From the NCBI GenBank assembly GCA_004123355.1, contig SCHM01000001.1, positions 3,774,001 to 3,838,000 on the forward strand: a stretch of DNA of 64,000 nt, written 5' to 3'. The notes below the pieces were generated by a model. That model ran no database searches. It was not told the origin of the DNA and saw only the letters and a list, made by a program, of their open reading frames with translations. The position numbers and the translations under genes were made by a program. This DNA comes from Amphirosellinia nigrospora. Its lineage: Eukaryota > Ascomycota > Sordariomycetes > Xylariales > Xylariaceae. Shown in pieces: positions 1 through 14,065 of this stretch (position 1 is the stretch's first letter; the number at the start of each line of letters is the position of its first letter).

Positions 1-2029
1 TAGCGACTTGATGTCCCTGACCGGTCCGACAGAGTCGACATGGTCGTTGATGCACTAGACCGAGGGTGGAGGTAAGCTCCGGGTCTGTCAAATTTGAGGC
101 TGATGTCGTCATGCTGCAATATCTTGAGCTCGTCGCTGGAGGCATGTGAGCTGAGCTCGCCCCTTTCGTATTGCAGTACCTTCTCGTGGTAGTCATTTGG
201 GATCAATAGACTTGGTGACAAGCAGAATCCTTGCACCTCTTGCAAGCTGGAGGTGCTTGAGTGAGATCGATCGTGATCACGTTTGAGCTGGGTTGAGCTA
301 TCAATCCTCGGAAGCGAAAAGTTGGAGGTCATGGGCGTTGCACTGGTTGGAGTAGTGGCGTCGTGTTGTGTCGCGCCTGAACCATAGCTCGTAGGGCTCA
401 GTGCTGGAACATCGGCTGACAAGAGGCTCCTGGGCAGCGGCCCAAAACTACTAACGCTTGATTCAACTCGATGGCCCAGTATTGGGCTGTCTGCGAAGTA
501 GTTCGCACGTTCCAGGTCGCAAGAAGGTCGTTCCCAGGCAAAGTCGCAATCGCTTCAGCCTCATGGTCGTAACAATAATCGATATCATCTTCCCAGCTCT
601 CTTGGATGAAATCATCGTCCGCCATATCCTCCTCGCCGTATTCGCGCAGCGCACGCTGGGCCGCAAAGAGATCGAATCTACCCAGCGTATCCGAAGCATT
701 GCTTGGAGGTCGTTGACTTGCTTGATTCAAAGAAATGCGTCGAAGGTGTGGTACTGAAATACTGCCTCTAAGAGATGTCGCGTTACTTATGATACTTGTG
801 CGAGACCTAATTGTTGTCAAGTGGTATTCCTCTTCTTCGGGAACCTCAGGCAAAGAGGTCATAGAACCAGTCAGCGGCCACGCAGTATCATCCGTTGCAG
901 TCGACACAGAATAAAGAGACTTCTCATCACTATCCGCTCCATGGGGCTCCGGATAACTTGGCGCGTAAGAAATGGGGGTCGGCCAAATCCCATTGGTAGG
1001 TGGCAAAATAAATGACTGTGCTAGGGAGCCGGAATTGGTTCTTAGTCTTTGGATGGGGGTTGTATTGAACGAGTCGGTTCGGTCATGGTGAACTGAGATG
1101 CGGCTGGATGTCCGAGGCGGCGGTGGAATCGGCGAGGTTTGTGAATCATAATCGTCGGGAACCGATCGAGGCAGACGGGGTGGCGTGAATTGAATACTGC
1201 CCCGTGATATACGCTCGAAGTCCTGTTGGGGACTTGGAGGCGAGGGAAGTGGTTTATCGAGTGCCCGAGAATTAAGCCCTCCTAGCGTATTCGAGTTGCC
1301 AGTTTTTGTTCGCGGTCGTGCTCCTTGAAAAGCAGGTGGCGCGTCATAGTGGCTGACTTCGTCAGCATCAGAGCCGGAGAGGTTTTCCTTTGAGGAATGC
1401 GAGACATGCTGGAAGTCGTATGGCCCGGATATTTGAACTTTCTTCGTCGTCGAAGTCGAAGCTTCAGATACTCCTCTGCCTCGTCGCCGTGTAAACATGG
1501 ATTGGTAAAAACGTTGCTCTTTAGGCAAATCAGGCGCGCTATCAGGTGCCATCTCAGTCAATGAGAGTAATGAACCCCATTGTCACTCTGTCCCGACGTA
1601 ACTTGGGCTTACGGCTAAAGACAGCCTTGCTAAACAGCTGCACGCTTTCAGGCCGTTCTTTGAAGGGCATGACTGAAGACCGTTGGGATGGGTTTCTGGA
1701 CAAGCTAGGATTCTCTAGACTGGTCTCCATGGCGTTTCCGATGTTTCAGAACGAAGTGAGGATGAGCCCGAGGACGGCGCCAGTTCAATCGGTAGTTGTT
1801 CTGCTATAGAGCCTCGCTTCATTCGTCTACTAAACGCACGAATACCCTCAGGCGAGGGCGGACCATTCAGTGACGGTTCCAGTATGTCTGTCATACCGTG
1901 ACTATAATACTGGTCTGTCGAGGTGGCTGTGGAGGGCCGAGCCATATGCATGGTCGACGAGTTGGCATCGTTTATCGCTTTCCGCCGCAGCCCCTTGAAG
2001 CTGGCGGACGTGGAACTTGACGAAAACAT
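1..2029 (-). CDS. CRIB-domain protein, putative Cdc42/Rac effector (3' partial)
   Basis: This is a low-complexity, Ser/Pro-rich protein that begins at the ATG ending at 2029 and runs off the left edge. At about 1393-1446 it carries the sequence ISGPYDFQHVSH, which matches the CRIB core I-S-x-P-x-x-F-x-H-x-x-H that binds GTP-loaded Cdc42 or Rac. An acidic stretch (EEDMADDDFIQ, DDIDYCYDHEAEA) lies about 250 residues after the CRIB. In the family such proteins act in polarity and actin signalling at the hyphal tip; that role is inferred. The frame breaks near 1732, 1591, 1559 and 551. Each break is repaired on paper by assuming one missing base, and the reading continues sensibly on both sides, so this looks like sequence error rather than decay. 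The open frame continues from 397 to 1, so the C-terminus lies outside the window. The exact effector family is not certain. Confidence 0.72.
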
Positions 2030-5000
2030 GTTTGTGGGATCTGATTGGGCTTCTTCCGTGATACCGTACTTCGATATATTGAATACTAGACCCGGGTGTA
2101 AGCTCCCCGGGCCGCTCTATGCCCGTCACGTCAATTATCTCGGAAGGCTTGCAGACATAGGTCGCAAGCTGCGTAGGTAGGAAAATAGAGAAACAAATAA
2201 GAATCAAGAGCACATGAAAGCCGGCTGTGGGGATGTAACGGAAAATGATTTATGGGATATGAAAAGGTCCAAATATTGGAACTGAGAAGATCAGAGTGGT
2301 CGGGTATCCTTGCGGTTCCCTTGGCCGTTATGCAAGTGCGCAACGGGGAAAGCTAGGGGCAGGGGGTTGGAACAGGGACCAGGATTGTCGACGCCAAGAC
2401 ACAGGGTAGTTATTCTAGATACTAAGATGAAATTACAGCAGGCTAGGATGCTAGTGAAAGCTTAGGGAACTGATCGGTAGGTGTCAAGAGCGCCGGCAAA
2501 ACGAAACGACGATAATAGAGAATCTGTGTCGCCCGATTTCACAAAAATTTAATATATCGTGCTGTAGCCGCGTTTCCCCCTTTTCAGCACCGATGTAAGC
2601 CGGGCTGATGCAGTCAAACAACTGCATGCGCGCGTATGTTGCACGAAGGGAAACGACTCAAGCCAGCGAGCAGCCAACACTCCCTTTCGGTCACCCACGA
2701 AAGCCGAGCTTCGTCGTGTCAGGCTGTCGCAATCCGGGAGACGTTCAGCGGGCCGAGGGATGAGAGTTCTTGCAGGCGATCAGATGCAGATCCGATCCGC
2801 GAAGTTTTAAGATGATCTTAGCTAAGATAAGGTTGAATCTGTCCAGGTTCTCAGAGACCGTTCAGATAAATGCGAATAGGACGACGTGCAGTAAAGGTCC
2901 ACAGGGTTTTTTTTAGTATACCATGTCAAAGAAATGCTTGCGATATTGACAGACGGATACATGTAAGGTAAGCCTAGGGAAATTCAGATCAGCGTAATTG
3001 ATGTCATGGCAGCTTCAAAGGCGATGGGAAATCTATACTTGTAGAGTAAAAGCGCAGAAGAATGACGGGCCGGTATTACTAAGGTAATAATGAAAGGTCC
3101 GCAGTCAATTGTCGCATCGTACAGAGAGTTTCGAGCTTGAGGCGCATCGTGAACATATGGCGAAGGCTCTAGACTAGCAAGGACGCAACATCACATATGC
3201 CGACGTAGGCCAGCAAAGCCCACAAGCTGATATTCCGTAACCAGCACCACACGAAGAGCCAAACGAGAGATACTGTGTGGTAGACCAACTAGCAAATCCC
3301 TAAACCCATACACTACACTACTAGAGAAAGTTCCGACACTAGGGGGAGATCCCGGTTACATAGTGTAGGAGGGTGTAGTGCAAGGATGGGAATAGCGACA
3401 GAGGTTTGTCATAGCTGAGAAGCTGAAAACCCCTAATGCATGTTTATCATGAAAGACCTCGCAGCAATTACATGATAGAGGAGGGGAAACAGAAACTATT
3501 CGCGAAACGATATCCAGGACAGCGTGATACCGACGACTTTCGGGCCGAGCCAACCGTTGAGGCTGAGATAAGCGGCAGCAATATGAAACTCAACACCTTA
3601 GCGAAGGGTGTCAAACAGCCGTCGTCTTTGTTGGCCAAGACCACCGCTCTCCGACGTCGAATTCGACGACGAGAGTTGAGTCGAGTTGACGAAGGCTGTG
3701 TTAGCTTGGCACTTACGTGTTGGTCAAACCCAACCCTAAGTTTGGAATCGTGTGTACGCATACTTACAGTACACATACGCCTCAGTTACCAGACTGACTA
3801 GCACGCCATCTGTGCAGTCGGCAGCGACCGCTGACGCGGACTAACGTCGATCTCCTGAATGTGGAGCTCGTATCAGCGACTCAGTTGGTCGTTGTCTCGT
3901 GTAAGTGGAAAGGCATATGTCAGTCAGGCTTATTGTTATGCAGGTACGCGAAAGACTGTGCTAAAGGTAGACCAGGGTCCAATGTGAGGTCCACGGGTCC
4001 TGGATGTGAGCCACGAACTGCTGGTCGAAGCCTTCAATACTTACTTACGCACCCCAGCTTCGGCATAAGCCACAGCAAAAGTACAGACGCAGTTTATTGG
4101 ACATGGGCACTGGCTTCATGATATTCCCGAGATTTTGCTGCTCATGAATAGGAATCGGCAGATGGACAGTTGATTTCACCACGGACAACCCCCGGTACAG
4201 GAATTCGTCAACAACTGCATAACACAACACGCTAGGGCTGACGGGCATAGAAGACCGTCGCTGGCGATGCAGAATAAGAGCAGACTTCGAGTGGGGCAGT
4301 TCGACTATCCAAGCACATCCTCTTCGGCCTCGAACTTCTCTTCTCGAGGATGCCGTCTTACTCACACTACTCAGTGCACTACCTAAGTAACTAGTCCATA
4401 GGAGGTTGGTAGAATGGGTTTTCCGTGCTGCATTCTGCTATTGTGCTTGTAGTATAGTTTCTATCTAGTGTCTTGTGTCTTACACTAGTCTGCCTCCTAG
4501 TTTTGTACGAAGAGTGCACCAAGCAATAATACGGCACGCAGAATGTTTCATCTTGCCTTCTAGAAGGGACCGTCACGTTTTAGTTTATGAACACCATGTT
4601 GCATTACTACGGCACTCCTCCTGTCTACTGCACTAAGATCACATTCCTTCAGCAAACAATTTAGCATCAAGTAGGTATGTACCTCTTGAAGGGGGGAGGG
4701 GGACCTAATGGGCAATGACACTCTGACTGGTATCTGACCCAACTATTACAATAATACTCTACACAAATCGGATGCATAATACCTTAGCACCCGGTGCGTC
4801 TTACGTGCCCCATGGAAATGGTAGCTCTCGGTACGTACTGTACTATACGTATACCATCCCAGGGCGATGGTTCCGTGGTCCCATAGACTCGGAGTTCCCC
4901 GCAGTGAGCTTCGTTGTCCGTTTTTGCTTTTCTTTTCTTTTCTCTTTCTGTTCTCGGATAGTCGGCTGTCTTCCGTGCTCAAGCGGTGACGCCGTGGCGG

Positions 5001-8000
5001 GGAACTTGGCATAATGATGCGAAGGTTGGATATACTGTCGTGTAGTGGACAAATAGTGCACATGTCCTAAATTAGAGTCAAGCAAGATCCTTGTTCGTGA
5101 AAGCAACTACCTAGCAAACACGCGAGGTGAGTAAATTCGGCACAATTATTATCGGGTCTGGCAGACTACACTATCTAGGGAGCGAGCCAACGTACCAGTA
5201 TATCGGGATCATGTTAAGGCCTGACCTAGGCACTGTGGTGCCCATCATCTACATACTTAGTAGTAGATCATAGCGTGGGATGTTATTGCAGTTGTCAGAT
5301 GCATCATGCCTATGGTGATTGCGTTTACACACACTGTTAGCTGCATATTATTCGTGCCCTCTAGACAAAGCCTGGACCTGTCGCAAAGCTTTTCTGCAAT
5401 ACGTATGCAAGAACAAGGCACAGACCTCGCCAGCGGTGAAAATGGAGTGCTTCCATCACGGTGGGCCGTCATCACCGATTTGAACCCAATAAGGCGTTGA
5501 GCTACGAAACTAGCAAGACGCGTTCCTACAGTAGTGTACGGAGACATTTAAGTATTGTAATCGTACAGTATGTGCAGATATTTACTAACTATGTCATGTT
5601 CCGTAAATTCTCCATGCGCAGCACGCTTCTTCTGCCCAATGGGATGCTACCGGACTTGAGAGTACCAAAGCTGAAGCTTCAAGAATACAGTATGAAAAAC
5701 TCCGGAACTGCGAACCAACCGCGTCAGTCGTGAATGTCACCATGTTTCCCCTCACCTTTCGCGACTGACTCGTATGTCATTATTCCGTCTCAACTAGGAA
5801 CCCTCGTCCTAGGTACAAAGTCTTGAAAGAAGCAGAGCGCAATCGAGTGGTTACCCTGCCTTGCCTCACCTTGCCTTGTGCCCCCTTCTTTTTGCTTCTT
5901 CTTCCTTTCTCTTTCTAAATTTCCTTTTCTGCGGCTAGTGCTGCAGAACAATTGGAGAAGTCGAGGGAATGCAAACCACGCAGTCGTCGCCAAAGACCCC
6001 GCAACGGAATCCTTTTCAGGTATGCAGGAACGCCAATGCTACTCCATCCGTAGGAATGAGTTGACTACCTACTTATAGAAGGTCCTATACATGGTAGGTA
6101 GAGTATAGCCTTACAATGCTATGTAGAAGCCTCATATCTAGTAGTGATCTTCCGAATAATCTCACTGCCGAAAGCCACAGTCAGTCAGCATAGGCGAAGT
6201 CGGGAGGATTTGAAGCACCAATCACATAGCACTCAACCCGCAAACTACGACGTATTGACACATACAATTATACTGCTGCTATTCGCAGCATCATCTCTTG
6301 TTGAATTAGAACATCGAACAGGATCTTCTGGCATCTGATGGCCTATGTTGTGATCAACGAGGACCATTACCCAACGAGTGGCAGATCTATCGTAAAACTC
6401 TAACCTTAGAAGAGCATCTCAACGTCCGTCACCATTACTACCATCACTTATTGCCAGAATTAAGCCGTTGTCAGTATGCACATATCCCGGTAGCAGATTA
6501 AGATATCGGTGCTGAAGCTATTGAAGAGGTTTGAGATGGGATGGGACGTTGCCGGTGCATTGCCTATAATAAGCATGTATACTTAGCTATACTCACAAGC
6601 ACATTAGCCTGATGGCTAACGATTACTATTGCTTCATGGACACAATTTCATTTCTCTACCTCATTTCGTACAAGGGGCCCAGGCGCCCAGGCAGTACCTA
6701 GTGTAAGCCCGCGCGGGATACCTAGTTTATCCCCTGTCCCGCGTTCGATTAGTGTACTGAATTTAGTTAACTCAGCCTCCTAACCACAATTTGATGATAT
6801 GCTTCTACACATACTGTAGTGTAAAATGAGTTTGATAGCCCAAAAACGTGGTCAAAACGTGGCTCTATAGTGTACTAGGCTCATGGCGGTGATTTGACCT
6901 GCCCAGTTTGTCAAAGGAAACGGGGATGGTGAGCTGGATTAGTCCATATGAAACACCCCAGACCGGCAGAGGATGAAGACACGGGGCGGCACCGACACGG
7001 TTGCAGCGCATCTAAACTACTTGGTACGTTCTGCAACATTCCCAGAAGGAGACGATGCTGACGAAGGTGCCATCCGGTCGGCAAAATGCTAATAATAATA
7101 ATCAATCGCTTCCAGCCTGTCGGGTGGCTGTTAGTTATTGCGATCCGGGGTGCTCATGATGGCCTCGGTAAAGAGCTTTGTCCCATCACCAGTGGTCCAA
7201 GCAACTAACATGTATCCCAATCATGGGTGTTGCGGGCGAGCAAATGGCTAAACTCGGTAAAAGTTTTATACAAAGGTTGATAGCCGCGTTAGGAGCAGAT
7301 ATCCCCAATTTGTCACCCATGTCTATGCATCGGCCGTTCTTCGAGGAATATTCACAAAAAAAAGAAGAAAAACCTGATCCAACACATGTAGCCTCAACGC
7401 CGTGTTCTAAATTTTCAGTCAACTACATAATATAGAACAAAGTGACAAGATACTATCTACGTCTCAAGAATACAAGTAGATGGTCCAAGTTACGTACGTA
7501 GATACTATACGTGCGAGAAAGAAGCACGCGACTTTCCCACCAGGCTCGTTGTAACACAAAAAGGGACACGGGTCATTGCATCGTAACTATGCTCAGCTAT
7601 GAGTACGCTACCTATATGTAATAGAGGTGGTAAGCGGTGAGTAAAAGTGAACCCAGAAGCTTACTTGGATACCCCATGTTGTATATGTGTTAATAGCGGA
7701 CTCTACACGTCGTATTGACTTGCCGGTGTGATAAAAGTGGCCTTATATGGTATAAAAGACACGACATATATTATAACCTTAGAAACCAGTGAACGCGTCT
7801 TCTTGTGACGCTATCCGCGCGTGTACCGGATAAATCCAAACCCAGCTCAGACAGCAACGGCAACTGAAAATAAAGGGCACAGTACCTCTCTGTTGGATAG
7901 GTCATCCATTACATATTGTCCATGCCCAGGTTGGTCCGGGACCGTCGGGACTAGGTTTTGGCTCGCCAGCAAGCCGGGAAACACGTCCCAGCACTTTTGG

Positions 8001-11000
8001 TTACTTAGAGCTTGATGTCGGAGCGGGTGTTGCCGCATTCCCGCCTCGAATTCGATAAGAGAGATACCACTCTCCTCCAATAGGAAGCGGTGTGAAAACA
8101 CCCTATGGCCCGCATGTGTTTCAAGAATGCAGCCTCGGACGCAGATCTCCAGCGCGCAGGGACGTCAGCGATTTGTGGACACGGGCGGCTCGCTGCCGGG
8201 AGACCGGACTACTGGATTCAAGACAATGCCTCGCGAATGGCGGTCACATTTTGGCACAGAAGGCAGCTCGATGTACAGGGTCTGCTATCCTCGGCCGTAG
8301 TTCTGCGCGACCGGGTCTCAAGTAAGTAAGTAAGTAGTATGGGCAACATCTGAGCCAGCTTCTCGGATTCAGTTGTCCACCGGGATTGAAACCATTGCCT
8401 CGGGATTCAAGCGAGACGAGGGTTTATGCCCAAAGCAGGCAGTGTGTTTGATTTCTTCTAGAAGGAATCTTGTCGGAAATACCGCTCTACTAAAAAGCCT
8501 TGAGCTTCCTAAAGAGTACTGTGGTAACGGGAGCAACGCCCCACGCTGACGACAAGTCGAGGTGGCGCTCCTACTAACTCTCTGTCAAGCTACCCCAGGC
8601 ATGGGGCGGCGTCATCCACGATCAACGTATAGTCTTCCGGGGATCCATCGTATTTACACACATACACCTACCTGCCTGTTCGGGCTGCATCCATTTGAAG
8701 AAGTACATAGTAGCTTACTTTGAACTTCTGCTGCTGATTCAGTCCTGACACATCATTTGTTTTCCGAAATTTGAGACTCACGCGTCAACAACCAATGTAC
8801 GTGTTCTTTGATCTGGAGTGGCTTATTCCTTTGCTCTTATGTAGGTAAACGACTTAAAGCCATTTGTATATGTTTTAGGAGGAGGAGGATCGGGTGCTAC
8901 TTGTCTGCCTAACACAGTTAGGTATGTATTCTGTCTAATACGAGATTCCATGGAACTTGCTCCGAGTGAAAACGGATATAGCAACAAGCACGGGCTATCA
9001 ATCAAGAGACCGGCGCCAGCAGTCAATAGATAATCACGTGCGTAGTATGATCTTTAACCTATTGTACGGAGCAATTTAGCTTATCTGCTAGGCTATGTAG
9101 ACTCACCTCAGCAGCTACACCGGGGAGGATTGGGCTATGCTGCCAGCTTCAGAATCGTGCCTTGACCAGGACGTCGGACGAACCCTGTGACATGTAGACT
9201 GTGAATATCGAACGAGAACCAAACCCTCGACGTACGAGTGACGGGTAAGTGGTAAATCCCGATGAGTGTGATATCGTCATTCGTTCACATTATCACCTAA
9301 ATCCCAAAGTCCGGCTCGTAGAGTTTTTATACTTCTAAGTTACAATTATAGGTTTGCATTCCGTCACGCAACATGAAAGATCATTGATGTATCCACGTAT
9401 GAAATGCCACGAATAGGGAAACGTTCAATATTGATTATTTAGCCGTGGGGGCGGTAGAAGGGTAAAAGCGAAGGAGGTTCGACGAGCGTGTGAGGTGCCT
9501 CATAACCGTGATAAGCCACATATACATGTTCTGGCACAAATATATATCCATAGCACTACCTCCGTAACTTCATTCGATCATTACAAGTCTCCTTGCTGTG
9601 TATGCCTCGTGCCGTGTGATGGGACGAAACGTAGAGTCAAGCCCAAGGCAGTGCAATGTGCTTTCGATTCCTAGCAACGAAGAATCCCGCGACTAGCCTG
9701 AGAGACTGGATATGACATACAAGTACAGATGCAATCGATGTGAGCATAATGCAATGCTTCGACAGAGGGCACGGTGTTCAACGCCCCTATGTGACTACGC
9801 TGGCTCAGGGCGAGGTGATAAGTATCATAGTATCCCCAAAAATTAGGTATCACGAGAATCATTCTAGCCTCGCCTTGTTCGCCTGTTGACGGATTTGTGT
9901 TATTAAGAAGCGGTATTATGCGACAGTGCGGTAGAGCCGTCATAGCTCACAGTGGGATAACACGTAGAGCTGGAAATATATGAAGACAACTCTTGGAGAA
10001 AGATATACAAGAGCTACGAAATCATGGGCATCCAAGTCTCCCTTTGTTCTAATATAGTCCCAGAATTTTTCGATACGTAGTCCCGGGTGGTTTAGCAAGT
10101 TACTAGTATAAAGCGCAATCGCATATCCATCGCGCATACAAGCTAACCTAGTCCCCTATAGATGAGCATTGTTGAATAGTACACTACGAGATACACAAGC
10201 AGATAACCCTTCGAACACAACCCTCTTTCATTATAGTGTTATAATGTTGGATGTGTAGGGGGATCAAGGAAGACGTCGCAGTGGTTGCGTTGGGTTACCA
10301 ATAGTTGCATAGTTGATCAATATGCTACTACAGTATCCCTAACTTGTATTGAGGACGCCTACTTTGCCATGTATCCATGATTCAAACATAGCACACCGAG
10401 TCATCACGGTCTATATGTATTGTGATTGTGACAGTGACCATTCCATAACGATGAGACCGATATGTGACTGACCGTCTATTTGTGCCAAGTTACCGCCTCG
10501 CCGCGTAGTGTTGCGAATAATTGGTATGATGTGAGTTTGAGGCGCCGCCATGGCCGCCATCTTTCTACCCAACCCAGGGGCACCGGCATGTCTGAAAATG
10601 TGCAGAATCTAGATGGAATTTTGATTCTGGGAAAAGACCAAAGCTGCCTAATCACACGATAGGGTTCCATATATGTAGGCAAGCGAGACAAACGCCCAAT
10701 ATTACTCGAACACGGGTTCAATACGGCCCGGTTGCCTCTGGAGCTTAACATGACGCCTCCTACACGATTTAGGCAGTTCACATAACTTACCGGCCTATCA
10801 ATCTGTTAGCCACTTATCTTAAAATCAAAAGCAATCGAACACGAGAGGCCATTGCGAGACTCAATATCTGTGATACGTCAGACCCCGACTCTTCACAGAT
10901 TTATAGTGCCACCTAACTCAGCTTCGTGCTATTCGAGCGCATTGGGGTCGAATCAAACCCCTGTGTCTGGGCTATTCGTCTGTCGTCTGTCTTCTGTCGA

Positions 11001-14000
11001 CTGAGGACGCGGCCACTTAGGAGTAAGTTGTCATGCGGGCTTCCACTTTGCGGTGGTAATTGCCACCGTGGAGGGCCAGTCAGATGCGGGAAGTGGGGAA
11101 CAAGCAAGGCTATCATCTTGAGGATAAATCGTACATCTTCGAGTGGAGCGCATATCGTGGCTCTCCCTGGTCTTTGGTGAGTGCTGGAGTTGCTGCTTCG
11201 TGAAATAAATAGAACTGGCGATGAGTGGCTAGAGCGTCACCGGCCACTCGTTCGCAAGATCGCTAACAGTGCATCTCCGCGCGAGAGTACGGACAGCGAG
11301 GAGGCAAAGACTGCATGTCAACGTACCCGGCAGCGGCCTTCTCGCCGCCAATTCCCTGCCGGAGTTTTACTGGGCATGCCGGGATGTTCTGCAACTATCC
11401 GTGAGACAGGAGACCGTCTCCATCAATCAAGCCCGGCAGGCGGACTCTCACTGGCGTCGGCATTGATTCGCCGGCGCTTCCAACTGTATAATAGGCCTTT
11501 TATAGCCCAGGTCTAGCCCGCAACAAGACAAGAATGCCGAGTCGTCTCGGGTGATGGCCGCGAGCCTGGCTAGGATTTGTCAAGGCTTCCCCCGCTATTA
11601 GATCGAATGAATTGCCGCGTGTTAGATCTCCCTAGGGGGTTTTTTTTTTCTTTTACCGCCAGCGAGTCCGTGTAGGCGTTGATGCAGTGTATGCAAGTAT
11701 CGTTAGTCGTCCCGGGATCTTACAAATCGGTAGAGCATGGGAAATCACGTGAACTAGAGAGAGAGAAAGAGAGGGAGCAGGTGTTTACCTGTGGCTCTCT
11801 TCGAGATGCAGCGAACAACTCCCCTTAAAATAGGTGGGTTGTATTGTCGCACGGGTAGGTGAATGAAAGCTCCTCAACTACAGGATCTCGTGGCACTCAA
11901 CCTCCACGGGTCTCTCGATCGCAATTGGGGCCAAAGCCTAGTGTCTGTTATCCAGGTTCCTAGGTTCCCAGGTTCCCAGGTTCGCCAGGTTCTTTTCACT
12001 AATCTCATACCGCGGGTAGCAACCTTGCATCCTCACCATGCATGTTTCAACAGCGAAGGGTCCAGATCGGGTAGGGGGCTGATACCAGGTATCGCATGCA
12101 AACCCAAACTTGGCTAGAAGGGCATGAAATTGCTAGGAGCGGCCTTCTGGACGTGCCAACGAAGCTGGCAAAGAAATGGCGACAACTCTCGTTGTGGATT
12201 CTCATCCTCACAAGGAGCCAAGGAGCCATTATATGAATAATTCTAAACTATGTAAAGCCCAGATATCGGGACCGAAAGAGATGTGCAGCCAATCCTGAAC
12301 CAGCCACTAGGAGGAATAAAAATGCTCCGCATACGCTACATGGGGTGTGGGATTTTCCCCCGCCGCTAAACAAGACCCCCGGTCGCGGATTATTTCGCCG
12401 TGTAAGACAGGTCATAGTACATATTCCAACAAGCAACAACCATGGAAGAGACCCTTGACGAGATGCAATGTAACCGACGATGCTTCGAGATTCATCCTGG
12501 AATCATAGGCCATTTCCAGCATGGGCTCGGCTATACTGGCCGCTTCAAGGGCGAAGCTGGGAGAGTTTTGCGAGCAAAACTAGAGGTTTCAGGGCGGTCC
12601 CTCGGATGAGTCTGTATAATTGATCTGGACATAGGTATACCTTTATCGTTGCACAGCATTCTGATGCTGGCCTACGAAATTTTACATATATAGCATTAAT
12701 ATCCTAGTGTACCGATGTTTAGACTCATTGAGACCTTGCCGTAGTATTGTCTTGATTCTCATCCGAAGTCCTGGGTTGCATAAGTGATCCAGTTCAGGAA
12801 GGAAGTTTCAAGACCTGCATGTAGCTATTTTTTTTTTCTCTGAGTGGCTTATGGCAAGTCAAAACACCAGAGTGGAATTGTAAACATCCTACCGGGCAGT
12901 GCTGATCAAAGCACGTTTGAGACCAAGTGATACCAACTTGCGATTCTCCTTCGATGCCAAAGCTTAGTTACGTGTGAGGTCTATATTGGTGGCCTGAAGC
13001 AGGGGTTCCGATAGCCCGTGCAAAACCTGGAACTAGATACTATCAGAGAGGATCATTCGTCGCCCTATTGCAGCCTCCATTACTCGTGGCCCCGCTCCAT
13101 GGAGGACCGTGGGGAGAGCAACTACCAATGTAGATATCTAAGCAAGCCAACCCAGTTTCAGACTACCAGCTGGCTTAGAGAATCATCCGATGTTTTAAAT
13201 ATCCACGTGGATATCGGCGGCTTTTTCAGATAGAAGGGATCTTGTATCGTCCACGGCAACGTGCAGAGTGTGTGGTTTACCGGCTTCCGTCTTCGAGCTA
13301 TTTTAGGTGGTCCTATCAGCGCAGTAAGCGGAACGGTTTAAGGAAACTCGAAGAGTAATAACCCAACCGTGCTTAATGACTTAAACATGCCGGCACATAG
13401 CATAAATCCTGATGCCAGGGTCAGGCCGTGCTGCTGGGGCTGTTAAACTCTCTTGTTTCAGAGCCTACCTAAATCTGCACCAACGACGTTGGATCGGCTC
13501 AAAGGAATAATTACTAGCACGTTCATATATCCCGGGGCATTGCCGTTGCCACTGCAGTAGCGTTTTGCCATGGATTATTTAAAGACCGGTGGGAATAACC
13601 CTGCAATGGTTACTTGGAAGTGACATGGTCATGATAATTTTCTGTTTCTCGAATGGCAACACTAACAATCTATAAACTCAATCATAGCCCTTGGCATTTT
13701 AGCATCGGATCACGACCACTATAGCGTGTTTAGCGCCAGCCTCGAAGAACTCAATACTCAATACTCAAGATGTGGAACGTGGGACATCTAGATCGGTCAT
13801 ACGATGATACCGCAGTCCAACAACTTCATGTATGTTGCCCCTCCAAACTTCCGGAGCCACTGCTCGACACCACGCGTATGCCTCGTTATAGAGCGCCCAA
13901 TTCCGCCTCTCTCCACGAATCTTCCTAATACACGGGTACAGTGGGAGATTCTTCGTGTGTGCAGAGAGCATAACAGTGTTTATTGTCGGAATTGGGATGA

Positions 14001-14065
14001 CTTAAGAACTCGGCGCATTGTAGAAGAAAATCCAACAGTCTGGAGTAACTAATGAAAAAGCTTAG
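2030..14065. other. About 12 kb without a recognisable gene
   Basis: I see no conserved domain in any frame. The short open frames are scattered on both strands, overlap each other and lack coding character. Local features are pyrimidine tracts near 4920-4960 and 5880-5925, a T10 run near 11641, an imperfect tandem repeat at 11953-11991, and two more GC-rich islands near 7980-8335 and 10900-11580 that could be decayed or unrecognised genes. The first few hundred bases contain the promoter of the CRIB gene, and the last few hundred the promoter of the bHLH gene. Confidence 0.6.
11953..11991. repeat. Imperfect tandem repeat of an AGGTTC-type unit
   Basis: Successive copies of CAGGTTCC-like units of 7 to 9 bases occur side by side, with small differences between copies. 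It is a short intergenic repeat with no visible function. Confidence 0.7.

Noticed and set aside
3436-3801. Plus-strand open frame of 121 codons in the left gene-poor stretch
   Set aside because: There is an overlapping opposite frame of similar size, no domain and no splice or promoter context, so it is treated as chance.
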